64,000 bases of DNA from the NCBI GenBank assembly GCA_911728435.2, contig OU452198.1:41631902-41695901 (forward strand), in the 5' to 3' direction. Origin of the DNA: Apoderus coryli. Its lineage: Eukaryota > Arthropoda > Insecta > Coleoptera > Attelabidae. How positions within the stretch are numbered: position 1 is the stretch's first letter; every line of letters starts with the position of its first letter. This document shows, in pieces, positions 33,220-45,606 of this stretch. A program made the translations under genes and the position numbers. Under the pieces are notes generated by a model. The model was not told the DNA's origin, ran no database searches, and saw only the letters and a program-made list of their open reading frames with translations.

Positions 33220-34468
33220 GTACTAATAAAGAAAGCCGTATGTTCAACAGTCATGCCGCATGTTATAGGTTGGTACTCTTGATAGCGTCGTACTAAGCAA
33301 ATAGGCCGCATCAACATACATGCGGCTCTTATATGTTGCAAATACAATTTAATTTTACCAATAATCCCACAGCCTGACGTAAATATGCAATAAAGTAACC
33401 GTAAAGGAAATGGATTTCTCCAATTTCAAAATATTGCCTAGTAGGACGACCCAATATCAGCTTCAAAAAATTAATAAAAACAGGCTTTTGCTAAAGGATA
33501 TAGTTCAGATTACTGTAAAACGAGGTCATCATAATAATATATTTTATGATACACCTTACTATTACCAAATTGACATAGAACTTAATTTCATTCCCAAAAG
33601 ACTTTTTAATTTGAAAATTGTAGACAATGGTGATAGAGACAGAGGAATAACGGAAAAAAGAAAAAATACTATAGTTCTATTTTTCCTCCACATAAGAATT
33701 TTGGAAAATCTCGCAACTGACACTCGTCTGTGTCATCAATTGATACGATTGAGGATGAATAGATTTGTTGCGAAAAAAGGAAATAGCCTATTTTACATTT
33801 TTTAAATGTTTTTGTTATTCCACAGTTAGCTTGGAATTTTAAATCAATGGCCCTTTTATTTAAAGCTAAATTTAAAGAAAAATATGTTGAGATGCACCTT
33901 GAGCTGAGTTTACCTTAGAGTCTAGAACCATGCATTGTGTTGTATCTGTCTATATTTTGTCCCAACTTTCGGTTTGTTTTTCTTTTTGTTTTTCTATTGT
34001 AAGGATTAAATTACATTATTGTTTTTCTTATGAAGTTCGTAGGTATGGTATTATTAGTTGCATCCTTGGTACCAGTGTTTTTAACACTGTTTAGAGGACT
34101 CAAAATGTATTGTAAAAAATTTTGTTAGAAAGAATAAATGATTTGTTTTCAAAAAAATTTCAATATTTTTATTTTTGAGATATTTGTTTTAATTTCTTAT
34201 TAGTTCCTAATTTTTAAACCGTTTTATAATTTATTTATGTTCGTAAGTACTTTACTTTTGGAAAATTGTCATAATGTGAATTTGTTTGAAAATAAATTCT
34301 TTTGACCCTTCCTATATTGTAATGTATTTTTTCTGAATACTCTATAATATTGCATTAAACAAATTAAAATTACCATTTTATGAAGACAGTTTGTTGTCAT
34401 AACAAACAAAAAAACAATAAAATTGTTACCAAAAACCTTAACATACGGCTTTTATGGTTAGTAAAATT
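33220..34468. mobile_element. Possible unclassified DNA transposon with subterminal repeats
   Basis: AAAGCCGTATGTT at 33232-33244 is perfectly inverted at 34440-34452, and a few flanking bases (TACTAA) match too. Related words GCCGCATGT/ACATGCGGC occur near 33255, as a palindrome-like pair at 33304-33325, and near 34490. Such clustered subterminal words are common as transposase binding sites. A 131-codon frame lies between. No clean target duplication was found, so the claim is tentative. Confidence 0.35.
33410..33805 (+). CDS. Unrecognised 131-residue frame
   Basis: The frame starts MDFSNFKILPSRTTQYQLQK. It is basic and moderately hydrophobic, with a segment (GITEKRKNTIVLFFLHIRIL) that hints at a transposase or DNA-binding core but matches no family I can name. 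It lies between the inverted AAAGCCGTATGTT words. It may be one exon of a transposase, or chance. No signal peptide or membrane segment. Confidence 0.3.
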   Translation: MDFSNFKILPSRTTQYQLQKINKNRLLLKDIVQITVKRGHHNNIFYDTPYYYQIDIELNFIPKRLFNLKIVDNGDRDRGITEKRKNTIVLFFLHIRILENLATDTRLCHQLIRLRMNRFVAKKGNSLFYIF

Positions 34469-34519
34469 TCGAAATGAACAACGTATAAAGCCGCATGTGA
34501 AGGGATTTTTAGGACTACG

Positions 34520-36900
34520 CCCAAACATGATTTTACAATATGTAGGTAATCACTAATTATTTCTAAACATTTTGGTAAAAAAATCAAGATCCTACGTTAA
34601 ATATCAACCGAAATAAATTCAAATGAAAAGTTGCAAATCTTTAAACGTCATTTTCTCAAAACTATCCGAAGTGTACATTTATTGAGATTTATTAGGCCCC
34701 ATAAGCGTTAACATCATCGATCTTTCGATCCAAAATCTTCAATACCTGCTTGACCACAGTTTAGCTAACATTTGTAACGAATGGGAACTATTAAATGACT
34801 AATAAACTGGTCTAACGATTAGCAGATACCTACTCCCAAAAACACTTTTATCAACATCAAAAAATAAAACAAAATAACAAACCTACCTATATTGTGCGTA
34901 GAATGTTGCAAATAACTAGAACCAGGCCCAATGGGCACATGGGCCAAACCGGCCCGTAACGTTAGGGTCCCCACGGGTGTGATAGCGGGCCCACCTTCAA
35001 GGTACGCCGCCAGGATGACAAACGTTTTTAAATCAACCCACTTAATTCCAATTTATTATCACTTATCTATAATATCACTTGTTTTATTATATCACTAAAT
35101 AGGTATGTACCTATTTTATATATTATTTTTCTTAAAAACACTTGTTTAGGTAAATTCATATAATACCTTGACAATATACTGTGGTTAAACTATTTATTCC
35201 TTATGTTGTTTTGATTTAATTAATTATTATTATTGTTGTTGTTCAGTCACTTTTAATTTATTATTGTTTGGAATGAGAAAAAACACTCGGTTTACCATAC
35301 GACGCGCGCCCGTAGATTTTTAAATATTTGTTTATAAATATTAAACAAAAATATATATTTTCAACTACTTTTATTTACATTGAATACGCTTACGTTGCTA
35401 CTAATACGTTGTTCGTCCGACTACTCGACAAAACACGAAACGTCGTTTGTCGCGCACATCGATTGTTTTCCAAGTTGTGTTGCCCCCCACCCAATCGATG
35501 TATAAAAACCAATAAAAACGCTTCGCTCCGCCCATCTATGCTCTAAGTACACGCCCACCTCTAACCGAACCAGGGACGCCATCAGGTTTCGTGATCTTTA
35601 TCGTGCATAAACACCAAGATGATGCTCTTATGTTCTTTGACGGGAAAGTTGGTTTTCGCCTACTTGATGTTTGTTATTTTTTTTATTTTTGGGAAAATGT
35701 TGTCGTCGCTACCGTTTTTTTTTTGCCGAGATATTTTTTGCGACTTGTTTTATTTTTTTTGTAATAATATGCAAGAGGAGAATAATATGTGATATGCCAC
35801 GAGGGGTTTGAATCAGAAATACAGGAGTTTATTTTTCAAACCCACGCTGGTGATTCCTTTGTTTATTACACACGGGCTCAGGATACATGAGCAGGTAGGT
35901 ACATATAGAGCCGGCGGATTGCGTAGGATAATTCAACCAGGGAAATTAGCACTCTAGCCTATTATAGAATTTAATATGTCAAGAAAAGGAAAATATATTT
36001 TTAAAAGAGAAGAAAACTAAAAAAATAGGCATTAGTAGGTATTAACAATTAAAATATTCTGTAGATGTTCTATAGATATAGGAGCATCTATTAAATGTTC
36101 AAAGATTATTGGAAAAGGCAACTAGGTATAGGTAGGTATAAGTTCTTAGAAGGAAACGTTCCTTATAAAATTCTCCCAAATACAGTACCCAGGTACTACT
36201 TGTTGGGACGAGGATCGTCTATTATGTGGATTGTATTTTTTGGTTTGATATTCTTATTGAATTAGGTAGGTATCACTTAAAAAAATTATAAAAATGAACC
36301 CAAATAAAATAATTATTTGGCTTTTATTTGTTTAACTCAAACAAAATTTATTTAACTCAAATAAACAGTGTTTGTCCGGAATAAATAGAGTTATTTGATT
36401 TTTTTTAAATATTTATTTGGCCTGGGCTGCTTTGGCAGAAATAAATAGTTATTTAATTTAAATAACAGATTAAAGTTAATTTCTGGTTATTTGAAACAAG
36501 TCCACCCTTATTTGAATCAAATAAATAATAATAAAATGAGCCGACGCGCATGGCCGTTGGGGATTCAACTCCATAGCGCACGCGTTTTAGTTTATAGTAT
36601 TAGTCCAATATAGAAGGTGGTTTTTATTGTGTTAGTTATGACTTATATATATATATATATATATAGAGATTATATATATACCTATATATTATATAATAAA
36701 TAAAAAAATAATGTCCGTTGAATCGTTATTATAGTGGTGTGGAACCTAGGGTACTTATATGATCCTGTAATCCGCAGTGTTACGAAGCGATGAAGTGGCA
36801 AAATGTCTGGTTACCTAACATAATATGATCTTGAACAACCACAGTTAACAATTCTTTAATTGGTCGGTAAATAATTTGCAAAAAATGCTGAATTACCTAC
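34520..36900. other. Mostly empty, with two GC-rich islands
   Basis: 34922-35025 is strongly GC-rich; its plus strand is open and reads EPGPMGTWAKPARNVRVP and VIAGPPSRYAARMTN, of unknown family. 35285-35600 is rich in CpG and contains TATAAAAA at about 35501, so it could hold a promoter, but no gene start follows that I can recognise. From 36280 to 36540 the sequence is built of TTATTTG/CAAATAA words. A TA run occurs at 36645-36665. Confidence 0.4.
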
Positions 36901-36939
36901 ATAATCCTCTAATCCCTGCTGGTCTTGATCAACATTGAG

Positions 36940-37510
36940 TTAGAAGGAGACAACGAATATCTCACAAGCTTAAGGAGGCGGGTTGGATGAATATGTATAG
37001 CAGACGTATTCTCCATGCAACATGCTTTTATTATAAGATCATCAAATATAAAACACCTCCTTATCTTGAAGAAAAAAATGTTTATCGGCCTGATATCCAT
37101 AATTTGAACATAAGACGCACTCAACTTAGTTGAGAGGCTGAAAATTAAAGCATGTTTGTTGTAATAATAATAATTTTGTCATGTATATCCCAGAATTGAT
37201 TTATATAATGTTTTTCTTAGAACTAATAAACGTATTATTATTATTAATTGGCTATTACGTTATGATTTTCCTGAAAAACTTCTGCAATTTGGACGTTACA
37301 AATCCTCTGTCTTCTGATAGCGATTTTAGAATTATTAACAAAATTTGTGTTGCCTTATTGTTTTTTAAAACTAGTTACATACATAAATTATACAATAATT
37401 TGAAATCTGAAATTAAATTATCAATTATAAGCCAGTTTCGTAAAAAAATAAGAAAGAGGCTAATGACGGAATGGTATATTTATCACTTTAGTAAATATTA
37501 TGTTGTTTAA
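36940..37510 (+). pseudogene. LINE ORF2 C-terminal remnant
   Basis: SRRILHATCFYYKIIKYKTPPYLEE and RPDIHNLNIRRTQ resemble the end of LINE ORF2 (the KTP.YL and HNLN.R blocks). After several stops the frame 37181-37510 ends SFKTS-like FFKTSYIHKLYNNLKSEI...FRKKIRKRL, the usual last helix. The 3' UTR carries ATAGCTTAATGCTAAACTTC at about 37697, the same hairpin word as other LINE ends here. Decayed. Confidence 0.6.
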
Positions 37511-37994
37511 GTTGACCGATTTGTTGGTTTGGGTTTTCTATGTATAATTATACTCTGCTATCATTTAAGTATTTAGTTTTAGCTAACATTGACTGTTGTT
37601 TCTTCTTTTTCTTTATAATGTAAATATGTACACCATCACCGGTTCATTGATTTTCGAATTTTTTCTGCTTCTGTTCTATTATGGATAAGTGGAAGCATAG
37701 CTTAATGCTAAACTTCACCATAAGTAGGTATATTGCTAATCTTGTTAACTTTATCTTTTTTTGTTAAATTTATTTTATTTTTAGGCACCATTTTTTTCAT
37801 TTGAATCAAATGAAAATGGTACATTATAAATAATAACTCATAATTAAGCTATGTTTAGAGTGTAAACATTATTGATAGGAAACACCGATTTCTAGAGTAC
37901 TTCGAAGAAAACTAACCTACATGTCACGAGCTCGATTTTCAAACGAAATCAAATGCCGAAAACCGCACCTCGATATCTTGAAAAGTTGAAAACA

Positions 37995-38188
37995 TACAGG
38001 GTGGTTTTGACTTTTGTGCATTTTTAACCTACCCCGGTAACTTATTTATTTATGATTATTTTTTGTTTCTGTGAAAACATTCACAAGGGACTTTTTTGAG
38101 AGGAATCCAGTGGAGTCTCTAGTTTTTTTTTGAATACTGTATTGAAACTATGACATAAACTTGTAATTTTTCTTATGCCCTACCCTGT
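37995..38188. repeat. Possible small MITE with CAGGGT ends
   Basis: It begins TACAGGGTGGTTTTGAC and ends CCCTACCCTGTA. Only about 9 bp pair, so the ends could be coincidental in a genome full of CAGGGTG termini. Confidence 0.3.
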
Positions 38189-38334
38189 ATATTTAAATTA
38201 CCTTTCCAAATATATATAATACTTGCCACTTTTCTTTTGAAACTTTTGTTTTATTAATGTTTTCAAATAATGCTAGATTCTTGATTATTTATCTTTTAAT
38301 TTAATGAAGCAAAAACATTTATTACTATACAGGT

Positions 38335-38880
38335 GTTCAAATTGAATACCATTTAAATTAAAGTATATTTGACTTCGCTTCTGGACATGATTAACAGCAT
38401 TCTACCGCAGATATAAAATCAAAAGCATATCGCACTGCTGCTTCCAACGCATCTCGAAAATCAGGATTCCCCTTATATATAGGTCTCTTATTCTTCCCCA
38501 AAGGTAAAAATCCAGAGTCGTAAGATCGGGGATCTTGCCGGCCAATGAACAGGGCCCCGATTGCCAAGCCAATTGTCTTTAAATTGTTGGTTTAAAAATG
38601 TCCTTATAATCTGTGCATTATCACACGACGCCCCGTCTTGTTGGAAGTAGGTTATATACGTTTCCAATTTCCGTTAATGGCAAATCATCAATAACTGATT
38701 CAACAAATTCCCGTAATATTTCCAGATATCGTGTAAGGCTACCCTCAAAGATATAGGGATTAATAAACCTTCCTCTGAAAATACCGACCCAAACGTTAAA
38801 GCTGTATCGGCCCTGATTCTGTGTCTCCATCGTGATATGTGGACTTTTCAAAGTCCAATTGTATGCACGCTTCATCAGTC
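38335..38880 (-). pseudogene. DD41D-type transposase fragment
   Basis: On the minus strand: SPHITMETQNQGRYSFNVWVG and FINPYIFEGSLTRYLEIL, then after a frame change YFQQDGASCDNAQIIRTFL (second catalytic D), WLGNRGPVHWPARSP and, after a one-base loss, LDFYLWG (third D). Counting across the frame break gives about 41 residues between them. The N-terminal HTH is absent. TACAGGTGTTCAAATTG at about 38329 may be one end. Confidence 0.7.
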
Positions 38881-38884
38881 TACA

Positions 38885-39705
38885 ATAATTAAATCAAGAC
38901 ACTGTAGTCCGATTAAGGCATTTAATACTCTGATATAACTCATGATGTGTTTCTGGCATTCCAGGAATATTAATCTAATAATCTAATCTAAAACCCTTTA
39001 CTGAATTATACTGATGTAGATTTTGGCACGTACTAGGTATGCAAGCCCAACAATACAAACATAACACTTGGGATAATTTAGAGCAGTATATGTTCCTTTA
39101 TTTCTCTTCACATTTTAAAATCATTTTTGTATGGACACCCCATTTTAAACTACCCCTGAACTCTCTATATCTATAAGAAAATATGCGGTCCCATGGCTCT
39201 TCTTAAGAAAAAGCGTCTTGCCACGCCATCAGCGTCAGCATCGCATCCTGAAAGTAGGTATATACATATAGTCTTACCCAAACAGTCAAAGAAAACAAAA
39301 GATAAATGGGAAAATGCGGGACATAGCGAGAATAGCAAAAAGAGGGAAAATGTATAATGAAAATACATTATTCTTCGACGAAGGACGAGCAGTTGGTTGA
39401 TCAGTATACAGGGTGATCTAAACGGTCTACACAATTTGTCATACCCATAAAGTTATACCTATATGTGTACTTGTTTTGATATGAAGGCCGTCTTTTCTTT
39501 TTGTAGATTGTATTCGACAAGTTTTATTTGATGCTTAATTTATTCTACTTAGGAAGTTCCCAACTTACTGTGGATTCTCATTAATTTATTCGTTTGTTCA
39601 TTTTTGTTCTTATAGCCCAGTCATTGGGGAATTTTGCCTGGAAAAAACTCGGTAAGTTTTGAAACTTTGCAGGTTTGGGGGCGCCCCAAAAACGGCTTTT
39701 GCAAA
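38885..39705. other. No recognisable gene
   Basis: Short overlapping frames only. 39604-39706 is GC-richer and forms the target site of the LINE insertion that follows; its origin is unknown. Confidence 0.4.
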
Positions 39706-39718
39706 TCTCCAAAATAAA

Positions 39719-40197
39719 ATAAGGGACCTCAAACTCGACGCCCTTAGGGACGTCATGAGGTTGAGAGCCCAAAAGGTCTTTGCAATGGCCCATGCAAACC
39801 CACTGATTCGCGAAGCAGTCAACTACAACGTAGAAGACGGTGCCAGGCGGTACCGGAGACCGAGGAGTCAACTCTGACGAAGGAATCCACAGGACTAGGA
39901 CACCAATTAATATTGCTTCTTTCAGGTCAGGTATACTCATCTAAATGTTCAGAGTGTTTTCTAGGCACCACCAACAGAGGACAACAGCAACAGACGACAA
40001 TCAACATCAGAAGACAACAGCAACAGAGGAGAATCAAGCGAGAACATGGAAAAGGGAGGGTTCCCGAGCCATACTACAAAGATAATGCAGAGTTTTAGTT
40101 TGGGTTAGAGTCCCACACTACCTAGGGAAGTGGCAAGGAACTCCCTAGGTGTCATGATGATTTCTCTGCCTTAGCATAATCAAAAAAAAAAAAAAAA
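39719..40197 (+). mobile_element. Young 5'-truncated LINE insertion with poly-A tail
   Basis: A 12-bp target duplication CTCCAAAATAAA flanks it (39707-39718 and 40198-40209). It carries the last codons of an ORF2 (LRDVMRLRAQKVFAMAHANP ... ARRYRRPRSQL, stop near 39877), a 3' UTR and 16 A residues (40182-40197). Poly-A and a 12-bp duplication indicate target-primed reverse transcription by a Jockey/R1-like machinery, different from the LINEs with ATT tails elsewhere in the window. Confidence 0.85.
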
Positions 40198-40209
40198 CTC
40201 CAAAATAAA

Positions 40210-40855
40210 GACAATGAATATGGAACAAACTCATACTGCAGATGCTGTTCGAGTTCTTTGTCACTCCGTTTTGCAAAAAAACGTTTTTTTTTAACGACCC
40301 TGAATATATGCTGTCTACATATTTGCATCAGTATTGGATACGAAAGAATCGCTTTATAAGAGCGACTATATTTCCCTGTGCTATATACACCTAAATAAGG
40401 ATATGAGCTTGATTGGTTGTTGCAGGAAAAGAAAACGGATGGAAGGAAAATGAAAATTGATTTTTAGCCATACGCCATCACTAACATAGTCGACGAGACT
40501 TAAGTACAGGGGGTTGTTGTTAAACCACTTTACTTTTTGCAACAAACAATTCACAGAAAGTCATTCTAGTAGTTATACCCTGTATATACAGGGGGTATCT
40601 GTGTATACAGGGTATAACTAGAATGACATTTGAAAACAAGTTACTATATTCTTATGTAATGTGTACGTATAGTATTTAAACTTTCTAATGTTCAATAAAA
40701 TATATTATAATTCAATTGTGCCATTTTTTTTTTGTTGCTTGTTGATTTTTCCTTTATACAGTGAAAAACTCTCTATAGTGCAATATTGGTCGACATTTTG
40801 GTCTTTCCCTATATAGAGCGTTGATTGTATATGTTAGTTTCCAACAGGACTTGAA
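40210..40855. other. No gene; contains a hairpin at 40560-40628
   Basis: GTCATTCTAGTAGTTATACC...TGTATA is mirrored by TATACAGGGTATAACT-AGAATGAC with a short loop that includes TACAGGGGGTATC. It looks like two CAGGGTATAACTAGAATGAC ends facing each other, perhaps a nearly complete internal deletion of a TIR element. Confidence 0.55.
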
Positions 40856-40859
40856 TAAT

Positions 40860-42470
40860 TTTTTTTTTAATAATAATATTCTTTATTGTCTAACAGGTTA
40901 CAGACTCAATTACAAGACAATATAACTAAATAAATAAGCTACTATAATAATAAACTAATTTATAATCCTACAAAACAAAATACGCACACACATCAGATGG
41001 CCAGATTTTGCAGGAACCGAGACAATTGAGCGCAGAAAGATCTTACAGGCTCATTGAAATAGTTAATTTCTTGACTCAATCCTTCTATGTTACATGTTTG
41101 GCATGCTCGAAGTAGTGGTGCTTTGGATTCATAATTAGTACGAAAAACAGGAACGTGAAATAGTCTGCTACTCCTCGCAGAGGGGCGCGGTATGTTAAAA
41201 TTTAACGATCGGAGTAGATTTGAACAGTCCACCAAGCTATTTATAATCTTAAACAGAAAGAGTTGTCCGGCATACACTCTGCGAGCAGCCAGCGAAACCA
41301 TTTGAAAGCGATCGAGCAGTGCTCTATGATTGAATCCTCTACATGGGAATCTACCGTCAATTTTAAACGCTAAATATTTAAGGAATTTGCGCTGTATATG
41401 TATTCAATGTGTCCTGCATGAGATTGGTAAATGGGAGACCATATTATAGATGCGTACTCAAGCTTAGATCTTACCAGAGCACATACAACATTCAATATCA
41501 CTAAAATCTTTGGTAACACGAAACAAAAAGCCAAGCATGCGTATAGTGCATCTCGGGTAATACTTTGAATATGATAATTAAATGACAATTCAGTGTCGAC
41601 GTAAACTCCAAGATCCCTGACAACATCACAAGACTGCGCAGTGTACCTCAGCTGATAGCGATATTCAAAAACAGTTTGCGAAAATAAACTTACATTTATT
41701 AATATTTAAAGGCAATTTATTATAGTTACACCAATCTTCAAGCTTAGATAAGTCGCGCTGCAACAATACGCAATCCGAAGTGTCTCGAATAACACGATAC
41801 AACTTCAGATCGTCTGCAAACATCAAATGGTTGCTTGTAAGTTCCTGGGATATGTCATTAATGAAAATTGAAAATATTAATGGTGCCAAACAGCTGCCCT
41901 GAGGCGCTCCGCTGGTGGGTGTGAAAGTTTCCGATTTATGACCATTGTATTCGACATAGTGTTGTCGATCAGACAAGTAGGAGGCAAAAAACGTTAAAAG
42001 ATCCTCATGAAAACCCAACCTCGACATTTTCCGTAGGACAAGCGAATGATCCAGCTTATCGAAAGCCTTCGAAAAATCTGTATAAATCGCATCGATCCGC
42101 AGACCCTCCCCGAGGGTACGAAATACATCCTCTAGAAAACAGGTTAGGTTGGTTACTGTAGAGCGGCCTGGGAAAAAACCGTCCTGCTTTGGATCAATCT
42201 GATGCTTAATTTGAGTAAATATTTTTCGGTGTAATGCCGCTTCAAAAACCTTCGAGAAGTTGGGCAGGAGCGAGACGGGTCTATAATTTGCAACATGATC
42301 ATTCTTAGCAGATTTATGGATTGGGCAAATGCGGGAAATTTTCCAAGTTTTTGGGAATATATTAGATCTCAGAGACCTATTAAACAGAGTCTGCAGTGGA
42401 ACGGCGAAAACAAACGCACAATCTCTTAAAATGAAAGCGGGGATGTCATCAATTTTCAATATAACACAAC
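40860..42470 (-). pseudogene. LINE reverse transcriptase, 5'-truncated and frameshifted
   Basis: On the minus strand a 264-codon frame (41665-42459) covers most RT blocks: IPAFILRDCAFVF, ANYRPVSLLPNFSKVFE, IYTDFSKAFDKLDHSL (catalytic D region), SGAPQGSCLAPLIFSIFIND and the active-site box LMFADDLKLYR. Later frames read RSKLEYASIIWSP and VSLAARRVYAGQLFLFKIIN to the end near 40993. The 3' end is GTTAGACAATAAAGAATATT plus ATT units. There is no endonuclease domain. Related to 30190-30880. Jockey/CR1-like by RT style. Confidence 0.85.
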
Positions 42471-42474
42471 GAAA

Positions 42475-43030
42475 ATTGGATTTATTTTAAGTTCTCTAAA
42501 CAATCCTTTGCGGCAAAATATGTATTTAAGTCTACTGCGTAAAAAAAAGCTTCCTAACGGTTCTCGGGATTATATATTTTCGTTTCTACATACCTAGTAC
42601 CTTTCTAAACAAAAATGTCAATGTCAAGAAACGATTACATGGGTATTAATGCTGCCCTTGTCTACTTTGTTTAGTTAATCTTGTCACTGTATTCTTCCTC
42701 TTGTGACTTTCCCGTATAATTTTCTAAATGTGCAATGATATACCTGATGAAATAAGTAGGTATCTTTTGTACAATAGGTAGATTCTAAACGAGTTAAAAG
42801 GGATTACAAAAAGAATTTGTGCATAGATACTGACGAGTCTTGTGGCTTAGCATAAAGCCCAGATTATCGTTTATCGATAGGAGGATTATTGGAAACATGT
42901 TTTTACACTTGCTCTTGAACAATACGGAATGTGTCACACATAATAAATAACCTCTTTCTATAATGATATTTATTCATATTACCTATTATATACTTTATAA
43001 CAATTTTGTGGAATACCTAGTTAAATATAT
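42475..43030. other. No recognisable gene
   Basis: AT-rich spacer between two LINEs. No frame or repeat stands out. Confidence 0.45.
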
Positions 43031-43034
43031 ATTA

Positions 43035-45118
43035 ATAACAATAAACGTCTTTATTAAGAATGTATAAATACATTATACATCAAATCATCAGGAAGGCGAA
43101 GTTTAGATAATAAGCTATTCTTTAACACTTAACCTTCAAGATGACTTTACATCATATATCTATTGCGAAATCTGGCAAATTCAGTCTCTGGAAGAGTTCT
43201 GCTGACATCATACTATGCATGTATTCATTCCCTGATCTCTTATTCTATTGTAAATTGGGGCCACTCGCCTGGTGCCGCACGAGTATTTGCGTTGCAGAGA
43301 AGAGTGGTTAGTGTTATTGGCAGCTTGAAGTATCGGGAGTACTGTAGGCACATTTTTAGAGGCCTTGGAATTTTGACGGTTCCTTCTGTGTTTGCGTTAT
43401 ATTCTCTGGTTTACGTTAGGGCGAATATGCATGAGTATAGTTTGCAGAGGGCACGGTACTAGACATGGTTCGGACATCAGGGTGCAGTTCAGTAGAATAA
43501 TGGGCTCTAGATCGATCAAGAATTATTATGGTCCGAGAGCATACAACGCACTGCCGGAGAGGGTTCGGGATCTCCCCGTGAAGCCGTTTAAGTCTATACT
43601 GAAGGCATATTTAATAGATAAATGTTTTTATTCATTTGATGAATTTATGTTAAATGATTTCAGTGATCTGACTATCTAACTTTTTGACTGTTTGTTTTTG
43701 TTTAGGGATGTTTTTTGTTTTTATGTTGACATGTGTAATGCTCTTGATAGTTCTATACACCAATAAAATTATTATTCTTATATTATATTATTATATTACA
43801 AATAAATTTGTAAATATAACAAAACGAAAAATAATAATAATAAATTGATGCGATACACTAAGAAAAAAAAAAAGAAAAGAAGAAAATATGCATCAGAAAA
43901 TCAAATCACTCGATTTTTAAATTTAAATATCTTCTGATTGTAACATATTTTCTATTTTCTTCCTAAAACTAAAAGTCTTAAACTAAAACAATTATAATAT
44001 GAATTATACAAATTTACTATTTGATATGTAAAACTTCTTTTGAATAATGCAAGCGAATACTAAGGCATGGTCAACAGGTTGACATTTCGCACATTTCTGT
44101 TGTGAACATTGTGTCTGAAAGTCAAGTTTTCACGCAAGTACACCGGATATGAAGACTTCAAAAGCCTATATGTGAACATAAGGTAATGCAGCTTAATGAT
44201 ATTGTGTAGTTTGAGCCATCCTAGGTCAAAGATTTTTTGAGAAACACGATCATACTTTCGCAAATTATTTATAAATCGGCAGCAACTGTTTTGAATTATT
44301 TGCAACCTATTGTTAGTGCGATAATCGGGGCAAGGATAGTATATTAAATGGCAATAGAAAAATATCGGCATAATCAGTGATTCGTAAAGTTTTTTCCTCA
44401 TTTTATAATTCAGAATATTTCTGTTGGCATAAAGCATTTTCATTCGAACATAAGATCTTACAGAGTTTCTTAAACCTTAAATTAACATCAAAAATCAATC
44501 CTAAATATTTAGCTTGATTTGTGAAAGGTAATTGTGTGTAATTTATTTTGATATCTAAGTTGGACTCAATGTGAGCTCTATGGATTTTTGAGCAAAATAC
44601 CATGACCGTAGATTTACCTGGATTGATTTTCAAGTTATGGGCCAAAGAATATTTATAAATACCTTTGAGATCTTGATTGATTTTGGCTGAAGCTAAATGA
44701 ACATTCTAATTATCAAAGTAATGCAAAAGATGAGTATCATCAGCGTAGAATTGTAAATGAGAGTGAGTCACCGAGGATGCAGCTTCAGACGTGTAAATTA
44801 AAAATAGTAATGTGCCTAGAACTGAGCTCTGGGGAACATCGGAAATAACTGGTTCACAGGAAGACACGTTATTATTAAGTAATACGAATTGACTGCTATC
44901 AGATAAGTAATATTGAAAAAACAACATCCTATCGCTAAACCCGTAATACTTCAGTTTAGCAACAAGCAAATCATGGCTTAGCATATTGAATGCTCCAAAG
45001 CTCTCACAATATTATCCGAAAGGTTCAACAATGATGAAGTGGTGCCATGAGCTTTCCGAAATCCCGACTGATGTGCAGGAAGAATACTATTTGAAGATAC
45101 GTAACTGAATGACCTAAT
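43035..45118 (-). pseudogene. LINE reverse transcriptase copy (family B), minus strand
   Basis: On the minus strand: SNSILPAHQSGFRKAHGTT, ALEHSI..., ISDVPQSSVLGTLLFLIY and QFYADDTHLLHYFDN (YADD active site), then NLKINPGKSTVMVF, YLGLIFDVNLRFK and MKMLYANRNILNYKMRKKL through HNVHNRNVRNVNLLT. Frameshifts separate these blocks. The 3' UTR includes the AGCTTATTATCTAAACTTCG hairpin and ends AATAAAGACGTTTATTG. A plus-strand LINE (43151-43797) is inserted in the UTR. It is an inverted near-copy of 46790-48100. Confidence 0.85.
43151..43797 (+). mobile_element. LINE fragment nested in the 3' UTR of the family B copy
   Basis: It encodes MRNLANSVSGRVLLTSYYAC, SYSIVNWGHSPGAARVFALQ and, in a second frame, YGPRAYNALPERVRDLPVKP and AYLIDKCFYSFDEFM, ending AATAAAATTATTATT. 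The surrounding UTR (ACTTTAC ... AAATAAATTTG) reads continuously in the uninterrupted copy near 47965-47980, which proves insertion. 5' truncated, related to 25857-26335. Confidence 0.85.
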
Positions 45119-45600
45119 AAACAAAAATTTTTTTTCGGCAGATCAGAAGCGCAAACCTGTACATATACATAAAAAAAATTACTATTTCCCCATGATCATA
45201 AACAACCCATCTTTACAACTCTGCAATGCAAGTTGTTTACACATTGTATATACCAACCAGTTGGGATATTTAAACACCCTAGGGTATTACCGGCCCCACA
45301 GAAAGTGTAACAGTTGGTATTTCCATTTTGAAGAACAAAATAAAATCGAAGGGTTGTTGTCTCTGTGCCGTAGTGTCCCGCGGGGCTCCACAGGACGCCC
45401 TATTAGTGGGCACTAACCAAGTGTGTTTTGTCTCTCTAGTGCAGTTTAGCGTTTGTAATAAGATTTATTTATATGAATTCGCATTGCCATATTGACATTG
45501 TGTATCGTACGTCATATTGTATCCATGTGTTAACATTCAAATTTACAATTATGGGGATGTTTTACAAGCCTACAACATATTTTTAATATTTACCTATAAT
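45119..45600. other. No confident gene
   Basis: A short GC-richer piece at 45350-45412 reads SVPRGSTGRPISGH, which could be a decayed GVPQGS reverse transcriptase block, but nothing flanking supports it. Confidence 0.35.
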
Positions 45601-45606
45601 TTATAT

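Noticed and set aside
39659..39877. 72-codon frame as a host gene
   Set aside because: Most of it lies inside the LINE insertion bounded by the 12-bp duplication. The first codons are target-site sequence read through by chance.
43163..43679. Two overlapping plus-strand frames as separate genes
   Set aside because: They are frameshifted parts of one LINE ORF2 tail nested in another LINE.
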